Shown one piece after another: positions 23,093-34,834 of a stretch of DNA of 64,000 bases. A model generated the notes under the pieces. That model saw nothing but the letters and a program-made list of their open reading frames with translations, searched no databases and had not been told where the DNA came from. This DNA comes from Collybia mongolica (Eukaryota > Basidiomycota > Agaricomycetes > Agaricales > Clitocybaceae): the NCBI GenBank assembly GCA_013420905.1, contig JAAXNY010000001.1, positions 744,001 through 808,000 on the forward strand, in the 5' to 3' direction. Both the position numbers and the translations under genes were made by a program. Each line of letters starts with the position of its first letter. Position 1 is the stretch's first letter.

Positions 23093-25001
23093 ATGAGCAC
23101 GTCGTCGCCGTCCTCATTCTCGACGCCAGCGGCGGTGAACTCAAAACGCCACTCTTTAAACATCTCTACTGGTCCGCGGCCACTCCACCTTGTTGACGGT
23201 AACGTTCCTTCGCTCCTGCAGTTCCAATCTGGCCCGGAGACAGCGCCACTTGCACCTTCTCGCTATCCTCTCAGTCCTGAATATTCGACATCACCGTCTA
23301 GTTCGAAGACCTTCAATGGTTTTAACCACAAACCTCGGCGGCAGTCGTCTATTTCCTACAACCCCCGAGACAGAAATTCTGAACGCGACTTAACATCACG
23401 ATCACCTCTAAGCCCACCACGGTTCACATTATCACGCAGCAATTCGTTGGGACCTAAGGGCACTAGCCCTATCTCGACACCTGGAGACCGGCGTAGTGTG
23501 GGGTCGGAAGTAAATGCGGGAACACAAGAACGACCACCTCTTACCCTCGTTGAAAAGTATGTGTAACTTGACAATTTCGCATCTTCCCATAATTTATGTC
23601 ATACAAGGCATTCCGAACTGCTACATTTCATTGCCCAAAAGGAATCGAAATGCTTAGAGCTTCGTACTCAACTCGCAGTGCACGAAGCAGAACTACTCCA
23701 GCGTATGTATCCCGAGTTTCACGCAGATGGTGACCTGACATATGTTGCTCACAGTCAAACGGAAGTGGGAACGAATAGTAAGTCGAGGGTTTGGCGAAGT
23801 GCCCCCAGAAGGGACTTCCTCGCCGGCTGCACAGGGTCAGGGGAGTGGAGCCATGTTGGAAGGTATACGGGAAGGGGTACAAGGAGTGAGCAGATTCATT
23901 GCTGCAGGCCTCGCTATTGGTGAACTCGCTGCATCTTCGGCATCTCCATCACCCACTCCTACCCGATCCGTGCGTCGCACCCACTCTACAGCCCCGTCGA
24001 CCAACTCGTCTATTTCGACGTCCACGACTAAATCCACTCGTTTCTCCCAGTCATCGGCCTCCTCTATCGGTGAGGAACCTCCTTCTACCACGACTACCAC
24101 CCCTTCAGAAGATGGTGATGGTGTGCAAATTCTCATGGTGCACGATACAGGGGCCACGCCAACGATGAGCCCCAATCCTGCGTTCATGCACAAGCAACAG
24201 CAGCGGCAGGAACACCAAGATGAATTGCGCAGTAATCGATCCAGCTTCGAGCCTCAGCAGGACACGACCATTTCGAACTCTCTGACTATGACATCGAAAA
24301 TGCACCGTCGGAAGTCGCGTGATGTGAGTGCATTGGAAGATGTTTTCGCGTCACCTCGAGACTCGAGTCCATCTCGGCCCGCATCACCTTCCAATGATCC
24401 AGCGGCAAAGCGAGAAGCTACGAAAGCCAAAAGGGCAAGCCTCAACGGTTCTGCGTTCCCGCCTGTCTCCTCCATACCAGGTTTGGGCTCTATTGCTGTG
24501 GGAGCAAGTTCTCCTCCCGTCTCTTCGTGGGTTGGTAGTGTCGGAAAGAAGTGGGAAGAGTTGCAGCGTGGTTCAAAGTAAGCATTCTCGACATCTTCAA
24601 ATTCCCTACTAATAACTATTCAACACAGTTTCTCCAAGAGTCAAAAACGCGCCTCAATCCTGTTCTCTGACGTCTCCCACTCCATTGTCTCTGTCTTATC
24701 ACCTGCTCCCGTGTCAATTTTAGCATCTACGTCGGCCATAGCCTCCATCCCTCCGCCCCCACCATATTACAACCCAAATCCCACCTCCCCTATGACCGCA
24801 TCCACGACTTCGACTTCCCTTCTTGATGATGACAGTGACGGCTTCCTGGGCGCGTCGTCCATCCTCACACCTGACACGAAACCAACGCCCAAGCCCACTC
24901 CTCGCATACAACCGTCGCAGCCCCAACCGCGCGCACGTGCCGGCCTCGATCCACGCCCCAAAAACAAGCCAAAGGACGACGATGATGAATGGAACTGGTA
25001 A
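23093..25001 (+). CDS. Ser/Pro-rich protein with a short coiled coil, possibly DUF4048-like
   Basis: Most of this roughly 570-residue protein is disordered: long Ser, Thr, Pro and Arg-rich stretches with SP and RRKS sites that suggest phosphorylation. The only ordered part is near residues 155-200. There LTLVEK is joined across an intron to HSELLHFIAQKESKCLELR, and a second intron (donor GTATGT, about 23703-23751) joins it to LKRKWERIVSRGFG, giving a heptad-like helix. A third intron follows WEELQRGSK at 24579. The end is acidic and Trp-rich (DDDDEWNW). The helix resembles fungal DUF4048 proteins, but I am not certain. The function is unknown. Confidence 0.75.
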
Positions 25002-25396
25002 AGAGCATCTCTCTTTTTATGTGCTGTGGTTTCGTTTCCTGCATTGTTTATACGTCTCAGTTATTAAACGTCGCACGCCTAATTTCACCGTTTCCTTATG
25101 CTTGCTTCTTCTCATCCACGCGCACGATCCTAGAGTGGCTTGGGATTGGTGATGCATGGAACGGTGACCAGTCCTGAACTTGCGTGTATTTTTTTTTTGC
25201 ACTCGTCTACCTGCACGCATATGGACTCGTTTTTTGACACTATTTTGGAACTGCATTGACACTTTATGATGACCCATTCTTGGTCTGTAATGACATACGA
25301 AACATAGGACGACGATAATTATCCGGTCAAAATATTGTGGTTATAGACAAATAGCCACTTGTGGCTACATCCGCTTTAAATTTCGTGAGATTTCAC
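25002..25396. other. Convergent 3' region
   Basis: This is 3' flanking DNA of two convergent genes, with a T-rich run near 25189. No gene is visible. Confidence 0.45.
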
Positions 25397-25945
25397 TCAA
25401 GATCTTTCGTACTGAACTTTCTCTTCTCCGACCAAGACCTGGAAGGAGGTGCGATCCAGGAAGTTGGCCTCGTCTGACAACACTCGCTACAAAGGATAGG
25501 GTTGTGTGGGTATTGTTCTGACTCAATGATCCAGGGTTGCACCATACCTCATGATATTCCTTATCTCCCAACATCTCCATGATGTCGTCCAGAGACTCAG
25601 CATGATACTCAGCCGCTCCATCATACTCAGGAACAGGCAGTCCGGCAGCAGAGAGACGCTCGGACTCGGGAGTAAGAATACAGTACTACAAGAAAGATTG
25701 GTATAAGCTAACATTTCCAGGTGGTCTGATCAGTTGCTTTTGACAAGTACCTGACTGTAGCGGATAATCTTCTCTTGCACTTTCTTGACACTTGCAAAAA
25801 TACGCGCATGCTCAGTCGTCCTGGAATCTGGGTGTTAAGTAGATCGTTATCGATCCGGAGATTGTAAGGCTGACCAGAGCTTTATAAACTCTTCTCTCGT
25901 GATGTCTGGACGACGACGCATGAGCACAGTAACACGAATGGCCAT
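25397..25945 (-). CDS. EthD-domain protein (dimeric alpha/beta barrel)
   Basis: The spliced protein of about 120 residues begins MAIRVTVLMRRRPDITREEF and KLWTTEHARIFASVKK, the usual opening strand and helix of EthD proteins, where the W..EH segment lines the pocket. It continues YCILTPESERL, YDGAAEYHAESLDDIM and LGDKEYHERVLSDEANFLD, and ends VGEEKVQYERS. Four exons; the first acceptor must be the second CAG (GATTCCAG), since the nearer one gives a stop. Members occur in degradation and polyketide pathways as small decarboxylases, cyclases or accessory factors. It is divergent from the UbiA gene with 591 bp between starts, which suggests shared control. Confidence 0.85.
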
Positions 25946-26536
25946 TGTGGAATAATAGTCTAAGTTGATATGAACTGGTCCAAGGGTGTTTAAGTACTAG
26001 TTATTGCTATGGTTGCACTTGTCGGATTCGGTGACGGTTCTATTCTTTGACGTGATATTGGGCATTGTGCGGGTTCAAAGAACTCGGATAATACATAAGA
26101 AGTCTAAAAGTCCGCAAGGTCAGAAGTGGTCATATGAAGATATGCATATGGATAATCTATCTGGATGGAACTTGAAATCGATAATATCAATCTACAACAT
26201 AGCCGCCGAAGATCGATATCAGGGTTTACTGATGGGGGTTAAAAAACTAAAATGGAACACCGTGGCACTCCGATAAGTTAGTACCTAGGCCTTCTAATTT
26301 TTACCAACTTCCGCTCTCCGTATGTTACTCCACGTAGGTCCCCTACCTTTATCCAACCTCCCTTTCGCGTAGCCGGGTTAGCCTCGGATACGCACTCTGT
26401 TTTTCTTTTCAGAAAACCTTGACCGCCTAACCCGACAACATTACAACATCCGCCGGAATGTTTTAGAGTTTTCAGCTGTCTCCACTTTTCCAAGTTTGGC
26501 CACTAGAAATCTATTGTGCTAACCTCCAGAATAAAT
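25946..26536. promoter_or_regulatory. Bidirectional promoter region between the EthD and UbiA genes
   Basis: This is non-coding DNA between two divergent start codons. I see no strong TATA box or known factor site that I would name. Its place in a likely metabolite locus makes it a candidate shared control region. Confidence 0.45.
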
Positions 26537-27688
26537 ATGTCACCGCAACCCAGGTATGCGTTGGATGCGCAGGGGTCCACTCCATCACAGCATGAACTTT
26601 CTTACTCAAGGTCCAGATGTGCTATTCCATGTCACTACGCTGTTCCTCTTCTGTAAGAGTGATGTCGTGACGACTCTTGTGCCCGTTGTAAGTTCTCTGC
26701 TGCAATCATGAGTTGTTTTCCTCGATGCTGAATATTATGCCCCCAGAGCGTGTTGGCCTTTGCTGCAACCCCAATATGTTCAAAAGAACCCATCTCTCAT
26801 GGATTTCAAGCTGTCTTTTGGTTATTTATGCATTTGCTACAGTTCAATCTCTCGAATCAGCTCTACAGCGTCGCCGAGGACCGGGAGAACCATCCATATC
26901 GGCCTCTCGCATCGGGACGAATATCTTTTCGAACCACATTTATTCTACGATGGGTGAGCACTGTAGCGTGCTTAGTATTATCCGCCCTTTATGGTCCACA
27001 TCTCCTCGTCACCAGCTTCATGTCAGGCCTTTTCGCCTTTCTATACAACGAGACACCCCTACACAAGCATTGGATATTTCGAGCTTCATTCAACTCCGTG
27101 GGATACGGAGCTTTCAAGCTGGGCACTATGCTTATTTCGAGTCGGTCTCTTCCCATGAAATTGCGACCTCATCAATGACTTGAACTGTTGCTACAGACTG
27201 CGACCGTACGAGTCTTGATCCAGTCGCATCGACTGCCCTTCTGATCAGCATGGGCATCATCTGGACCACGGTCTACGTCCAAGACTTCCAGGACGTGGAA
27301 GGAGACTCATTGGTCAAACGCGCGACATTCCCATTGGTTTACCCGACATTTTCTCGTGTAGCCCTCGTTCCGGGCTTATTGGGATGGTCTTTTTTTGTCT
27401 CCTGTGTTTGGGATCTAGGGGTAATTGAGGACACCATGCTGGCGATTTTTAGCATATGGGTGGCTTTGCGCTTTTACATTCATAGAGGTCCAGATGTTGA
27501 TAAAGTATCATATACTTGGTATAATGTGGGTTAATTCACATTTCCGTACCGTAATTCCGATGTTCACTGATGGTCCTTTCTAGTTATGGCTCGGATGCTG
27601 TTTCCTGCTGCCAGGATATTATCGGATTCGAGCTCGATCCGCCAATCTAATGGAGTGGGGAGTTCCAAACTCGGACGTCTGTGACTGA
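26537..27688 (+). CDS. UbiA-family prenyltransferase or terpene cyclase
   Basis: This is an integral membrane enzyme that acts on prenyl diphosphates. A short first exon from 26537 (MSPQPS) joins MNFLTQGPDVLFHVT; starting at the ATG at 26592 is the alternative. Next come FCKSDVVTTLVPVSVLAFAA and the first Asp-type motif NQLYSVAEDRENHPYRPL followed by ASGRIS. The second motif is VYVQDFQDVEGDSLVKRAT, reached across an intron. Helices lie at about residues 35-60, 70-90, 115-160, 200-225, 240-290 and the C-terminus, which ends EWGVPNSDVCD. Fungal relatives include the cyathane diterpene cyclase EriG and the aromatic prenyltransferase VibPT. Sequence alone does not separate these roles. Confidence 0.85.
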
Positions 27689-28037
27689 ATTTATTACGGA
27701 GGAAAAGCAACGTATGTATATTGACCGAGAATATCAATACCATGAATCTGGCCCTACAATTTTGCGAAATAATCGTTATGACTCCGCAAGTAGTCCCACG
27801 CCTGCCGCACTTGAGCCGCTCATTCCATCAAATCCCAACGGAATTTCAACTATGACATGTGACTTTTTAGTCGCCCAAGGATCGTTTCTGATTCGGGGTC
27901 ATTTGTATCGCGAACGCCTCGTTCCAGCTTCCGATCTCCGGTCCACTCGTTGTTGGCATTTTCAATTAGGCCACCCTGACGAGGACCAAGGTGTCTCTTT
28001 TCCCCCATCCCACGGACTATCACAACTTCTCAACTGC
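27689..28037. other. Spacer between the UbiA and P450 genes
   Basis: An open frame runs through this spacer into the P450 start, but it shows no domain. It is probably the P450 promoter and 5' leader. Confidence 0.4.
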
Positions 28038-30127
28038 ATGGCGGAGCGCGTCCTTGTAAGCTTGCTTCTGGCCTTCTGTGTAGCTCTCTACATAAGAAAA
28101 CGCAGGCAATCGGGCCTACCACTGCCTCCCGGTCCTTCCGGTCTGCCTCTCCTAGGAAGTGTTCTAAAATGGCCGAAGGGCCATGCCTGGGTGGAATTCA
28201 ATGAGTGGACAAAGAAATTTGGTTCTTTTACTCATTTCCGGTTTTTGTCGGCTACTGATGTGACGCGCAGGTGATATTGTCCACATTAGCATGATGGGGA
28301 ATCATGTCGTGATTCTCGGAAAGTACTCTTCTGCGAAGCTATTCTTAGACAAATCAACTGCTTCAAGTCGTCCCCGATTTCCTATGGCTGGAGACCTGTA
28401 AGGCACCCCTAAAATGCAGTTATTTCTGATGACGAGTTCTTCACATTTAGAATGGGGTTAGCTTCAACCATGGTATTGGCACCACACGATCCTCACTGGA
28501 AGAGGATGAGGCGATTGACCCATATTTTTATGGGCAAGGATTATGTGGAGGAATTCTCGGGTATCCTTCAGTCAAGTTCCAGAGACCTTGTTGTAATGAT
28601 GTATAACGGGTCAACGAAGCCATGGACAAACTGGGATCCGTTGCGGAAGTACGTCGACTACAATGTTTCCTTATCGAATTAACTTGATTGCATCTAGATG
28701 TATCGGCGAACAGATTGTTCGGTTTGTATATGGCATCACATCTCCTACGCTCATGGACAAGGTACGTAATCACAGCAGATGTCGGTCGTAATCAAATGCT
28801 AACATGAGGTAGTTTACTTCGCTAGCAGAGAATGCTCTCGATAGAATTAGTTATGCTCTTATTGTTGGCTCATTCTGGGTGGACGCCTTCCCCACTTGTA
28901 AATCTCAAGTTTCATCTCTTCCCGGAACAGCTGACTTCTTTTGTTAACCTATAGTGAAGTATATTCCACCGTGGTTTCCGGGAGCCCATTTCCGTAGACA
29001 TGGTATTGAGACGCGACACCGAGTTTTCGATATGGTGAATCTACCTTTTGAACACGTCAAGCAGGACATGGTGATTTTATATATCTTCTTGCAGAGAATA
29101 ACTACTAAAATTTGGCAGAGCGAAACGTCCTGTCCACCATCAGTGACGAAAAACATGCTTGAACGGCTGGCCGAAGAAAATGACACGGATGAGAGCGGGG
29201 CCAAGTGGGCAACCGGGAGTCTTTATGGTGGTGAGCTAGTGTCCCTGTCTCCATAAATATGAGATTTGATTCAGAGGTTGGCTTCCTAAGCTGGGATGGA
29301 GCCCGTAGGCGTGTTTTCTGTAGAAGTCCGTATTTGGACTCACCGATATTTATGTGACAGGTATACGCCTCGATGACAGCCTTAATCCTCGCCATGGCCC
29401 TCAACCCTTCCGTACAAGCAAAGGCACAGGCCGAGCTTGATGGCGTCACAGGAAAGGCGAGATTACCCACTTACGCAGATCGCGAAGACCTCCCATATTT
29501 TTCCGCTCTGCTTCTGGAGACCCTGAGGTGGCATCCTCCGATACCACTTGGTAAAAAATTCACTGATGCACACAGCTGAATATTAATACGGAATGGCCAG
29601 GCGTCCCTCACTGTACGACCAGCGACGAAACATATCTTGGGTTCTCGATTCCCGGAAACTCAACCGTCTTCGCTAACCTTTGGTATTGATATGCTTGCCT
29701 CCTTGGACTTATTATTGATGCAGTATTTCTCGCCAGGGGGATTGGTAGAGACTGTAGTATCTATAAAGAACCGGAAAGCTTCCGCCCAGAGAGATTTTTA
29801 GGTCCCGATTCCGAGCTTTCCCCCGAAAACTGGGTCTTTGGATTTGGAAGACGGTTCGTCACGTCAATAACCGTTTTGGCTTTTTCACGACGGGTCTAAT
29901 AACATTTTCTGTGCGTTTTTTAGAGCTTGTGTGGGGACGCACTACGCGAGGCTCAGCATGTACATTTACGCCGCATCTATACTTCAAGCGTTTGATATTG
30001 TTATTCCCGATGGGATTACTGTGCAACCCGAGTTTAGCCCAAGTAAGTCGACATGCCCTTAATTACTGTCCCGGATCTAACGGACCTGGCGCTTCTTGAG
30101 ATACTAATAGGTAAGAAGGCATCATGA
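28038..30127 (+). CDS. Cytochrome P450 (first of two), altered I-helix motif
   Basis: This is a membrane-anchored monooxygenase. The N-terminal helix MAERVLVSLLLAFCVALYI is followed by the proline hinge LPLPPGPSGLPLLG. Later parts are ASSRPRFPMAGDL, HDPHWKRMRRLTHIFMGKDY, LKYIPPWFPGAHFRR, the ExxR motif in LLLETLRWHPPIPL, FRPERFLG, and the haem loop FGFGRRACVG. The oxygen-activation site of helix I lies on a 14-nt microexon (29291-29304) and reads AGMEP before VYASMTALI, where AGxDT is usual, so the conserved Thr is Pro. The 3' end is unclear: the likely stop is TGA at 30125-30127, but a typical P450 tail (SYALPFPVKFIPR, about 30160-30199) lies further on and I cannot join it in frame. Confidence 0.78.
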
Positions 30128-30329
30128 TCATAATCGTTTCTCAAAAGATAACAGTCGCCTAGTTATGCCTTGCCTTTTCCGGTCAAATTCATCCCTCGAG
30201 TAGCTTGGCTTGGGGCGCTTGAAGGGACCGTGCCTTAGCTGGCATCACTGACGTTGGCTCTGCACTACTCATGTTTGTCGTGTAAAATAAATCCAATATT
30301 TGGTATCGCGGATACAATACTGTAGTGAA
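30128..30329. other. 3' flank of the first P450
   Basis: This contains the P450-tail-like stretch SYALPFPVKFIPR at about 30160-30199, which I could not splice on in frame. Otherwise it is non-coding. Confidence 0.35.
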
Positions 30330-30582
30330 TCAAGGAAAGGACAAGGACTATAGGAGCGAGGGTACAAGGAGGTGACCGCCAGAACCGTTGCCCCCAAAAC
30401 GGCGTTTCCGTGTCGGGCTATAGGGGGACGCCACTAAAAGTGGGCCGTCTATGGTGCTTGTGGGAACGGGCGGTGCGCTTTGGGGCTTCGGGTCCCCTTA
30501 GTGTACACGAAATATTAAGTCCCCCATAGGGCTCAACCCCAGGGGACAATAATTCCACATTGAAAATAAAAAAAAATAAAAA
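30330..30582 (+). mobile_element. SINE-like retroposon with target-site duplication and A-rich tail
   Basis: The 14-mer AATACTGTAGTGAA occurs exactly at 30316-30329 and 30583-30596. Between the copies lies about 250 bp of GC-rich DNA that ends in an A-rich tail (AAAATAAAAAAAAATAAA). An insert with a 3' A tail between perfect direct repeats is the mark of LINE-driven retroposition. There is no open frame. I cannot show clear A and B box promoter motifs, so a tRNA origin is unproven. It lies between convergent P450 and oxidase genes and breaks neither. Confidence 0.68.
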
Positions 30583-30907
30583 AATACTGTAGTGAAAGCG
30601 TGTCCGTGTATATAGTCTGATTGAAGTAGTCAGTCCCCAAATTGAAAATCACATTGCCAAATATTCAGGAGCTTTTCTTGTGCGTCAGCACAAATCGAAC
30701 AATCTACCAAGGCATCAGCAATTATCCACTTTATCTTTATCCTAATAGGGCAAATTATTTCGGAAGAAGGGAGACGAGTTAAAAGACAGCGATTATAAAG
30801 ACCTCTTGGGCAAAATTTTACAAGTATAACAAGTAATACGTGGGACAAGGATGAATATATGTACCAGGTACACCCAATCAAAAAAATGTTCGCAGCGTAG
30901 GTGCGAA

Positions 30908-32899
30908 TCAGAATTTCCACCCCCCAGCGAGTCCCATCACATTAAATGGATCGACACGCTTTTTAAGTGTAAGCAACCTGGGAAGGTTGTCACCATACAT
31001 GTCGATTAATGGTGTGTCGATGATAGCGTAATTGGGGTAGACCACTGCGTCGCTTGGTTGCCCCGCCCGTTCTGCTGCTTGCGTCAAGTACGCAGCGCTC
31101 TCCCGGATAGCGGCTTTGAATATTGGATCAAACTTGGCAGCCTGTGCTGGATCAGCTGTGTATGCGAAGACCATGCCAGTGGGATTGAGATGTTGGGCGC
31201 GGGATTTAGCACTTAGATAGGCGGATTCGGAGGTTGTGCGTGTGAAGGCTGACGGAAGGAAGGGCTCGATGGCATATGTGATGATGGGATTTGCATCAGC
31301 CGGAAGATGGGCTCCCCAATACTGGAATCAAAGTAAGAATGTGAGAGGCAGGGATTTTCAGGTTACCCACTAGAGTTTGGTTCCATATGGCGTTTAGTGT
31401 TGCGGGTGAATAGAAAGCGCTGGGTGTGACGTGAGAAGTGGCCCTGTGTGGATCAGCATTAAGCGGGGATTAGATCCTGTGAGTGTATAGGTCAACTAAC
31501 CGAAGACCATCAAAACCGCCTCCAGCTTTGATGAGGGACAACATGGACCGTGTGCTGACATCGGCTGTTAAGGACGGGATTTTTAGGAAATTATCAAAGA
31601 TCCCATTTGGCACGCTTGGTGCATCATAGAATAAGGATACAATTATTTGAAACTGCTCAAAGAAACTCAGTCAAGGATGATAGAGAAGAAAAGGGGCTTA
31701 CTTGACCAGCTACAGCTAGTGTGTTGGCCACGAGAGCGGCCTTGGGGTCCGTCGCATCAGCCGAGAAGGCCGCCAGGGCGCTGAGAACTTCGGTTATATG
31801 ATCGGAGGAATAGGTGATTCCGCCACCCTAGAATCCATATGAGATATGGGTAGCAAGGCGGGTAAGGGGCGACTCACCCAAACCGCACTCTGAGGGAAAG
31901 CCCGGAGGGTAAATTGTGTCACGATTCCCTACCGCAAGATTAATTAAAAGCCTCAGTTATGACACTTTAATATCTCACAAAGTTATTAAAACCACCCTAG
32001 GAGCCATGCGTACGTCGTGGGTAGGTGTTTCGAAAGAAAAAGGGGGGTAAAGCGTCACACCTTCAATCCGAAAAACAGCTCTGGATCGGAGGCTTGAGTG
32101 ACAGAAACAACTTGGCCATTTGGCTTGATCAACTGGAAACCAACAATGGTGTCGATAGCCAGACCAAACTGGTTGGTCCTGTATGAATAACCTTGAGTTT
32201 CGTCAGTCAGTTAGTGAAATTCGTAGCATGGCCCTCGAATTCCGCACCTCCTCCAAGTGTGAACCCTCCAACACCGATACCAGGTACGCGTGCGCCGTTC
32301 AGGCTTACATTATAAGGGGCTAGTGCTGCATAGACGTCGTCCCAGACCAGCCCGGCACCAAACGTCGCAGTTTTGTTTTTGGCATTATAACTGATATCTC
32401 TAAACCTCGATAACGATATCTGCACTCCTGGAGTTGAAGAGAAACCAAGATTCGCTGTGTGACCACCACTTTTTACCTGCGACATATCTTCGATTTCAGA
32501 ATTTAGGGTGGTCTCTGGCTGGCACATACCGCAAAAGGTGTCTGGGTAAGCCCCAGGAGTTTTATCTGGATGAATGAAATAAATTCTGCTTAACGGCCAT
32601 GTATATTAAACGTACGCACTAGTGTGCTAACATCCTGAACGCTGCCGGGCTCGACGCTACACACAGAATTCTGTACGGCCGAAATGGTCCAGTGATTAAT
32701 GTCCTTGTCGTACTGTTGCTCGCCTGGAACGTACTTTATGAACAAACTATACTATACGTGAGATTGAGGCAGACGCACCTGGATAATAAACGTCGCTCGC
32801 TGACGATAGAAACTTCTCCGCTATTATACAGACAGCGGTGGTGACGGACGAGGTCGCCAACGCTGGCAGGACCATGTTCAGCCAAAGGAATACATACAT
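30908..32899 (-). CDS. Secreted FAD-linked oxidase, BBE-like
   Basis: This is an oxidoreductase of the berberine-bridge-enzyme class, with an FAD_binding_4 domain and a BBE domain. Spliced, it starts with a signal sequence (MYVFLWLNMVLPALATSSV), then WTISAVQNSVCSVEPGSVQD. The FAD motif VKSGGHTANLGFSSTPG follows; its His is the usual covalent FAD site in the class. Then come ARVPGIGVGGFTLGGGYSYR and DPELFFGLKGGGNRGIVTQF. The C-terminal BBE signature is VDPFNVMGLAGGWKF at the stop. About ten exons join cleanly. In fungal metabolite clusters such enzymes oxidise alcohols or close rings. It is convergent with the first P450 and divergent from the second. Confidence 0.88.
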
Positions 32900-34834
32900 T
32901 ATACCGTAGTCGAAAAGCATGGGACTCGGTTGTATAAGGAAAGCCTCGGTCTGCGGTGATACTTAAGGCTTGAGAATCAGGTACTGATGTCGGTGTGGAG
33001 TGACGAATGGACGGTGATCGTATCTGTCAGGCACTCACTAATACACAAGGTACATGCAGCCGGTTAGAGGCTTCTCACATTCGCGATCCGGCTTTGATGA
33101 TTATAAAACGCAGGAGGCAGAAGAAAAACATATAGTATGCTACCTCGAGAACCCTCCCACAAGAAGCAAGATATGAGTGCACATAGTATTGGTTGTCAGG
33201 TGTGGGCGTCAGGTGCCGGCAACACGGCTACAAACGAATGGGTGTAAAAATAGCACTAGTGGCGTACTGGATATTTTGTCATCTTCAAGTGCCTGGTGAC
33301 TGGGACCTCAAACCGGTTTTGGGCCGACAAGAGTGAAAGACCGATGCCTACAGTGAAAAGGCAGATGGATCCTCCTGCGTATCCAGAGGACAAAGGAGCC
33401 ATATACAAAGGAAATTGATGTCGGTAGCGAGCTTGAGAAGCGCTCGCAAGGCTACACGTTGCCTGTGAAAAATTCCAAAAGTGTGGTGCTTCGGCCAAGT
33501 GATGTAGCACTGGGCAGGCCAGGAGATCGGTGTTTCAGCGGCTATACTGTAAATATAAATGATGTCCATGGCAACGCCCTGGCCAACTCACCTTCGTCCT
33601 TACCTGTGATGGAATTATTACCCCACGGCTTACCTATTATCGCAATTCCTTTTATAATGCTACTTGATGTAGTATAAAAATCGCACTGTGTTTGAAAGGG
33701 TGCAATACGTCGAATAAGTGCAGAAGGGGGCACTGAGGTTCCTGAATATTTGAGTGGTGGCTTGAGGACGAGCTTGGGGACAAGCGGCGCTTGAAACATG
33801 ATGTTCGATACTCCAATTTGGAGGTGCGATAGCGTGTGCAAATACAGATTTGGCCTCTCGTCTCCCAATCCGACACCGTTCCCAATTCAATGAAATTGTC
33901 ACCAAATCCTGTCATCTCCGTCGTTGAATGGAGTTCGGCCTGCCCGATCCAGACGCTTTTCGGACATTACACGATCCAACCCAACGCAGTCGATGTCAAA
34001 AGCTAACTACTCAAATATTAACGGATTTGGCAGCGAAGGCTTAAGCCGGAACAACCTGCGGGGCTCTCCGGAGCCGAGAGCAACCGTGATTGCTTAGTAT
34101 GCACTGATGTGGACTTGATGAATTCAATTATGTACGTCTTCCCATTTGGTCCCATATTTTTGACAAGTTTACTGCAGGCTACGATTTATGGAAATTAGCT
34201 TCTGTTTATTCGGGGACTCTTAGATTGACCATGGTTCCTTAACCGCCGTCATCAGCTGCTTCAAGACCAACCGATCTTACCTCGCACTACATACGTTAAG
34301 ACCCCTCCATTAACTCTGGCTCGATCTAGGCCTGAAAATCTCCGGAGATCCATGTGGAAAGCCATCTACTCTCAACCCTTGATGCCAGGCATCCACCGAT
34401 TATTGAGTGGCTATATGGCGCGAAGTTCAAGAATCAGAAACTTTAGTGCTGCCGTGTCTGATGTTCTCCAGATGACTTCTTCTTTTAGCTCCCTTGGTGC
34501 CGTCTTCCTTTCCTGTCAGAGATCTGTTCGTCTCATTCCCGGGTCCCTGCAGAAAAAGATAATCTTGTAGGAGTTGCTTATCAAAGACCGGCAAGTGTAT
34601 GACATGAAATCCTAATTTGGGTTGGGATTCGGAAAAACGACTTATTCTATCCTTCGGGTCTTTAAGCGCTGGCTTCCTTCCCTGCGGTCATGCGACCGCA
34701 CTTAGTTTATGTTGGTCTGATCTCGTCTTCCTGGCGGAATGGGGTACCGATGATGTCGCTATTGATGTTACTTATCTTGACTATCCAATATTTTTATTTG
34801 ACCGTTTGTTTCAAGCGACCTCGTTTTCCCAAGC
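32900..34834. other. Long divergent intergenic region, oxidase (-) and second P450 (+)
   Basis: About 1.9 kb lies between the two start codons. Several frames of 60-110 codons occur (for example 33542-33868 minus and 34352-34570 plus), but none shows a family or membrane pattern I would trust. It is probably regulatory, and long enough to hide a small gene or a solo repeat. Confidence 0.4.

Noticed and set aside
23837..24193. Minus-strand frame opposite the Ser/Pro-rich gene
   Set aside because: It is the shadow of the biased codons on the plus strand.
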